DNA of 41,660 bases from Chara braunii (taxonomy: Eukaryota > Streptophyta > Charophyceae > Charales > Characeae): the NCBI GenBank assembly GCA_003427395.1, contig BFEA01000351.1, positions 506,333-547,992 of the forward strand, in the 5' to 3' direction. The notes beneath the pieces were generated by a model, which saw nothing but the letters and a program-made list of their open reading frames with translations, had not been told where the DNA came from and ran no database searches. A program made the position numbers and the translations under genes. Numbering within the stretch: position 1 is the first letter of the stretch; every line of letters starts with the position of its first letter. Below are positions 40,614 through 41,660 of the stretch, one piece after another.

Positions 40614-40633
40614 CCCAGCCTATATAAGCTGGG
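40614..40633 (+). promoter_or_regulatory. TATA box within a perfect inverted repeat
   Basis: CCCAGC (40614-40619) and GCTGGG (40628-40633) flank CTATATAA. The TATA box is a good match. The downstream 400 bases are GAG/GGA-rich, followed by a pyrimidine tract. This could be the promoter of the repeat block (LTR U3 type). Transcription is not shown. Confidence 0.45.
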
Positions 40634-41033
40634 GATTCAGTCCGCCACACTCACACTTGCATGAGGAGTGTTCATGCTTTCCAAATGAGCCCGTGAGAGC
40701 TCTAGAGGCATTCGGAGAGTAGTGAGGGGAACCCCTACCAGTTTGGAGGTGTGAAGGAGGCTGTAAGCTAGTAGAAGAAGACTCTACAAGCCAGTGGTAG
40801 TAAGGAAGGTAATCCGCCAAAGCTCCCAGGCTAGTGGAAAGGAAGGCAAGACTAAGAGGAGTCCCATTAACCCTCCTTGAGGGGAGGACTCCCTAGTCCT
40901 AGTGGTAGGAGCCCGTGACAACTTGGAGGAGGAGGAGAGGAAGAAGAAAGGTTTGAAGGAGAGGGAAGCCATAGCCAAGAAGGAGGAAGCTTCATTGGGA
41001 ATTGAGAAATCCAAGGGGTGAGTGAAGAGATGC

Positions 41034-41325
41034 CCCCCCCTCTTCTTCTCCCTTCTCTTCTCTCCCCTCTCCCTCTTTTTCTCCTATGCTTCTTCTTCTT
41101 CTTTTTCTTCCTCTTCCTCTTCTTCTTCTTCTTCTTCTTCTTCTTCTTCTTCTTTCTCTTCTTCTCCTTCTTCTTTTTCTTCTTCTTCTTCTTTTTCTTC
41201 TTCTTCTTCTTCCTCTTCTTCTTCTTCATCTTCTTCTTCTTCTTCTTCTTCCCCCGCTTCTCCTTCCTTTCCCTCTTCCTTTCCCTCTTCTTCCTCTCTC
41301 TCTTCTCTCCACCCTCCCCCTCTCT
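41034..41325 (+). repeat. Long CTT/TTC pyrimidine tract
   Basis: About 290 bases almost entirely C and T, with TTC triplets dominating 41087-41250. All six frames give low-complexity Ser, Phe, Leu, Lys, Glu or Arg runs that are not genes. Confidence 0.95.
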
Positions 41326-41660
41326 CATCTCCTAGTGTGTGTGAGCTCAAAACTTGTCATTTTCTCTCATAATCTTCATTTCCTACTTGTTACTTGGGTG
41401 TGAATCGCAACTGACATCTTGGTGTAGAGTAGTGTTTGAGTAGTGATTTATGTTTGTTTTGTCTATTCTACCTCTCCCAAGTACATCGCAACTCATCTCC
41501 TAGTGTATGTAAGCCCAAACTTGTGATTTTCTCTCATGATCTTCATGTTTCTACTCATTTTCCTTCTTGGGTGTAAATCGCAACTCATATGTTGATGTCA
41601 ACTTGTGTTTGAGTGTTGTGATGTGCATGTTTTGTCCTTTTCTTCACTCCTATGTAAATC
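41326..41660 (+). repeat. 168-bp tandem repeat, two units, running off the window
   Basis: Unit one begins CATCTCCTAGTGTGTGTGAG at 41326; unit two begins CATCTCCTAGTGTATGTAAG at 41494. Shared internal blocks are TTTTCTCTCATnATCTTCAT, CTTGGGTGTnAATCGCAACT and GTGTTTGAGT. Unit two is complete to the window end, so more units may follow. Confidence 0.8.

Noticed and set aside
41018-41403. Open frames of poly-Ser, poly-Phe, poly-Leu, poly-Lys and poly-Glu
   Set aside because: Direct translation of the CTT/TTC microsatellite in all frames.

Overview
The window is eukaryotic nuclear DNA made almost entirely of transposable elements. There are no operons, tRNA or rRNA genes, or bacterial features. 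It holds Ty3/gypsy retrotransposon relics, short terminal-inverted-repeat (TIR) insertions with 8-bp target duplications, long TTA microsatellites, homopolymer tracts and one 850-base assembly gap. Chromodomain-bearing gypsy relics and the repeat style suggest a plant-lineage genome. A streptophyte (Chara-like) alga is my best guess, but this is inference because no host gene is present to settle it.

Layout. 1-5691: a plus-strand Ty3/gypsy element with an open gag. A textbook -1 frameshift signal leads into pol, which has one in-frame stop before the protease and is cut off inside the integrase zinc finger. 5692-9592: no recognisable gene. 9593-9960: a broken gag start, followed by LTR-like promoter and poly(A) signals at 10025 and 10180. 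10200-18860: a heavily decayed minus-strand gypsy element of a different lineage, read from 18860 down to 12119, with a tandem-repeat-rich 3' flank. 18900-22500: unclassified, with a tRNA-like (SINE-like) piece near 19740 and a TG-rich minisatellite cluster.

22500-29400: a mosaic of TIR elements, TTA microsatellites and a dispersed decayed repeat with recognisable copies at 23.5 kb and 28.6 kb (inverted) and partial copies near 25.3 and 25.8 kb. The TIR element at 26140-27449 contains the gap. 29477-35426: a decayed minus-strand chromovirus (gag, PR, RT, RNase H, IN, chromodomain), with a 414-bp TIR element inserted in its integrase. 35430-41660: a non-coding repeat block with a 152-bp direct repeat, a 51-bp tandem array, recurrent stem-loops, a second copy of the TIR family seen at 22536, a TATA box inside an inverted repeat, a long CTT tract and a 168-bp tandem repeat running off the end.

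The genes do not form a host pathway. Each retrotransposon once encoded Gag, protease, reverse transcriptase, RNase H and integrase for its own copying, and every copy is now disabled in pol. The points most worth following are the -1 frameshift signal at 3010-3067 and the TIR insertions with 8-bp duplications at 22536, 26140, 30619 and 37926. The CTAGGTT family has two opposite-orientation copies here, and the 30619 insertion is supported by restoration of the host integrase reading frame.
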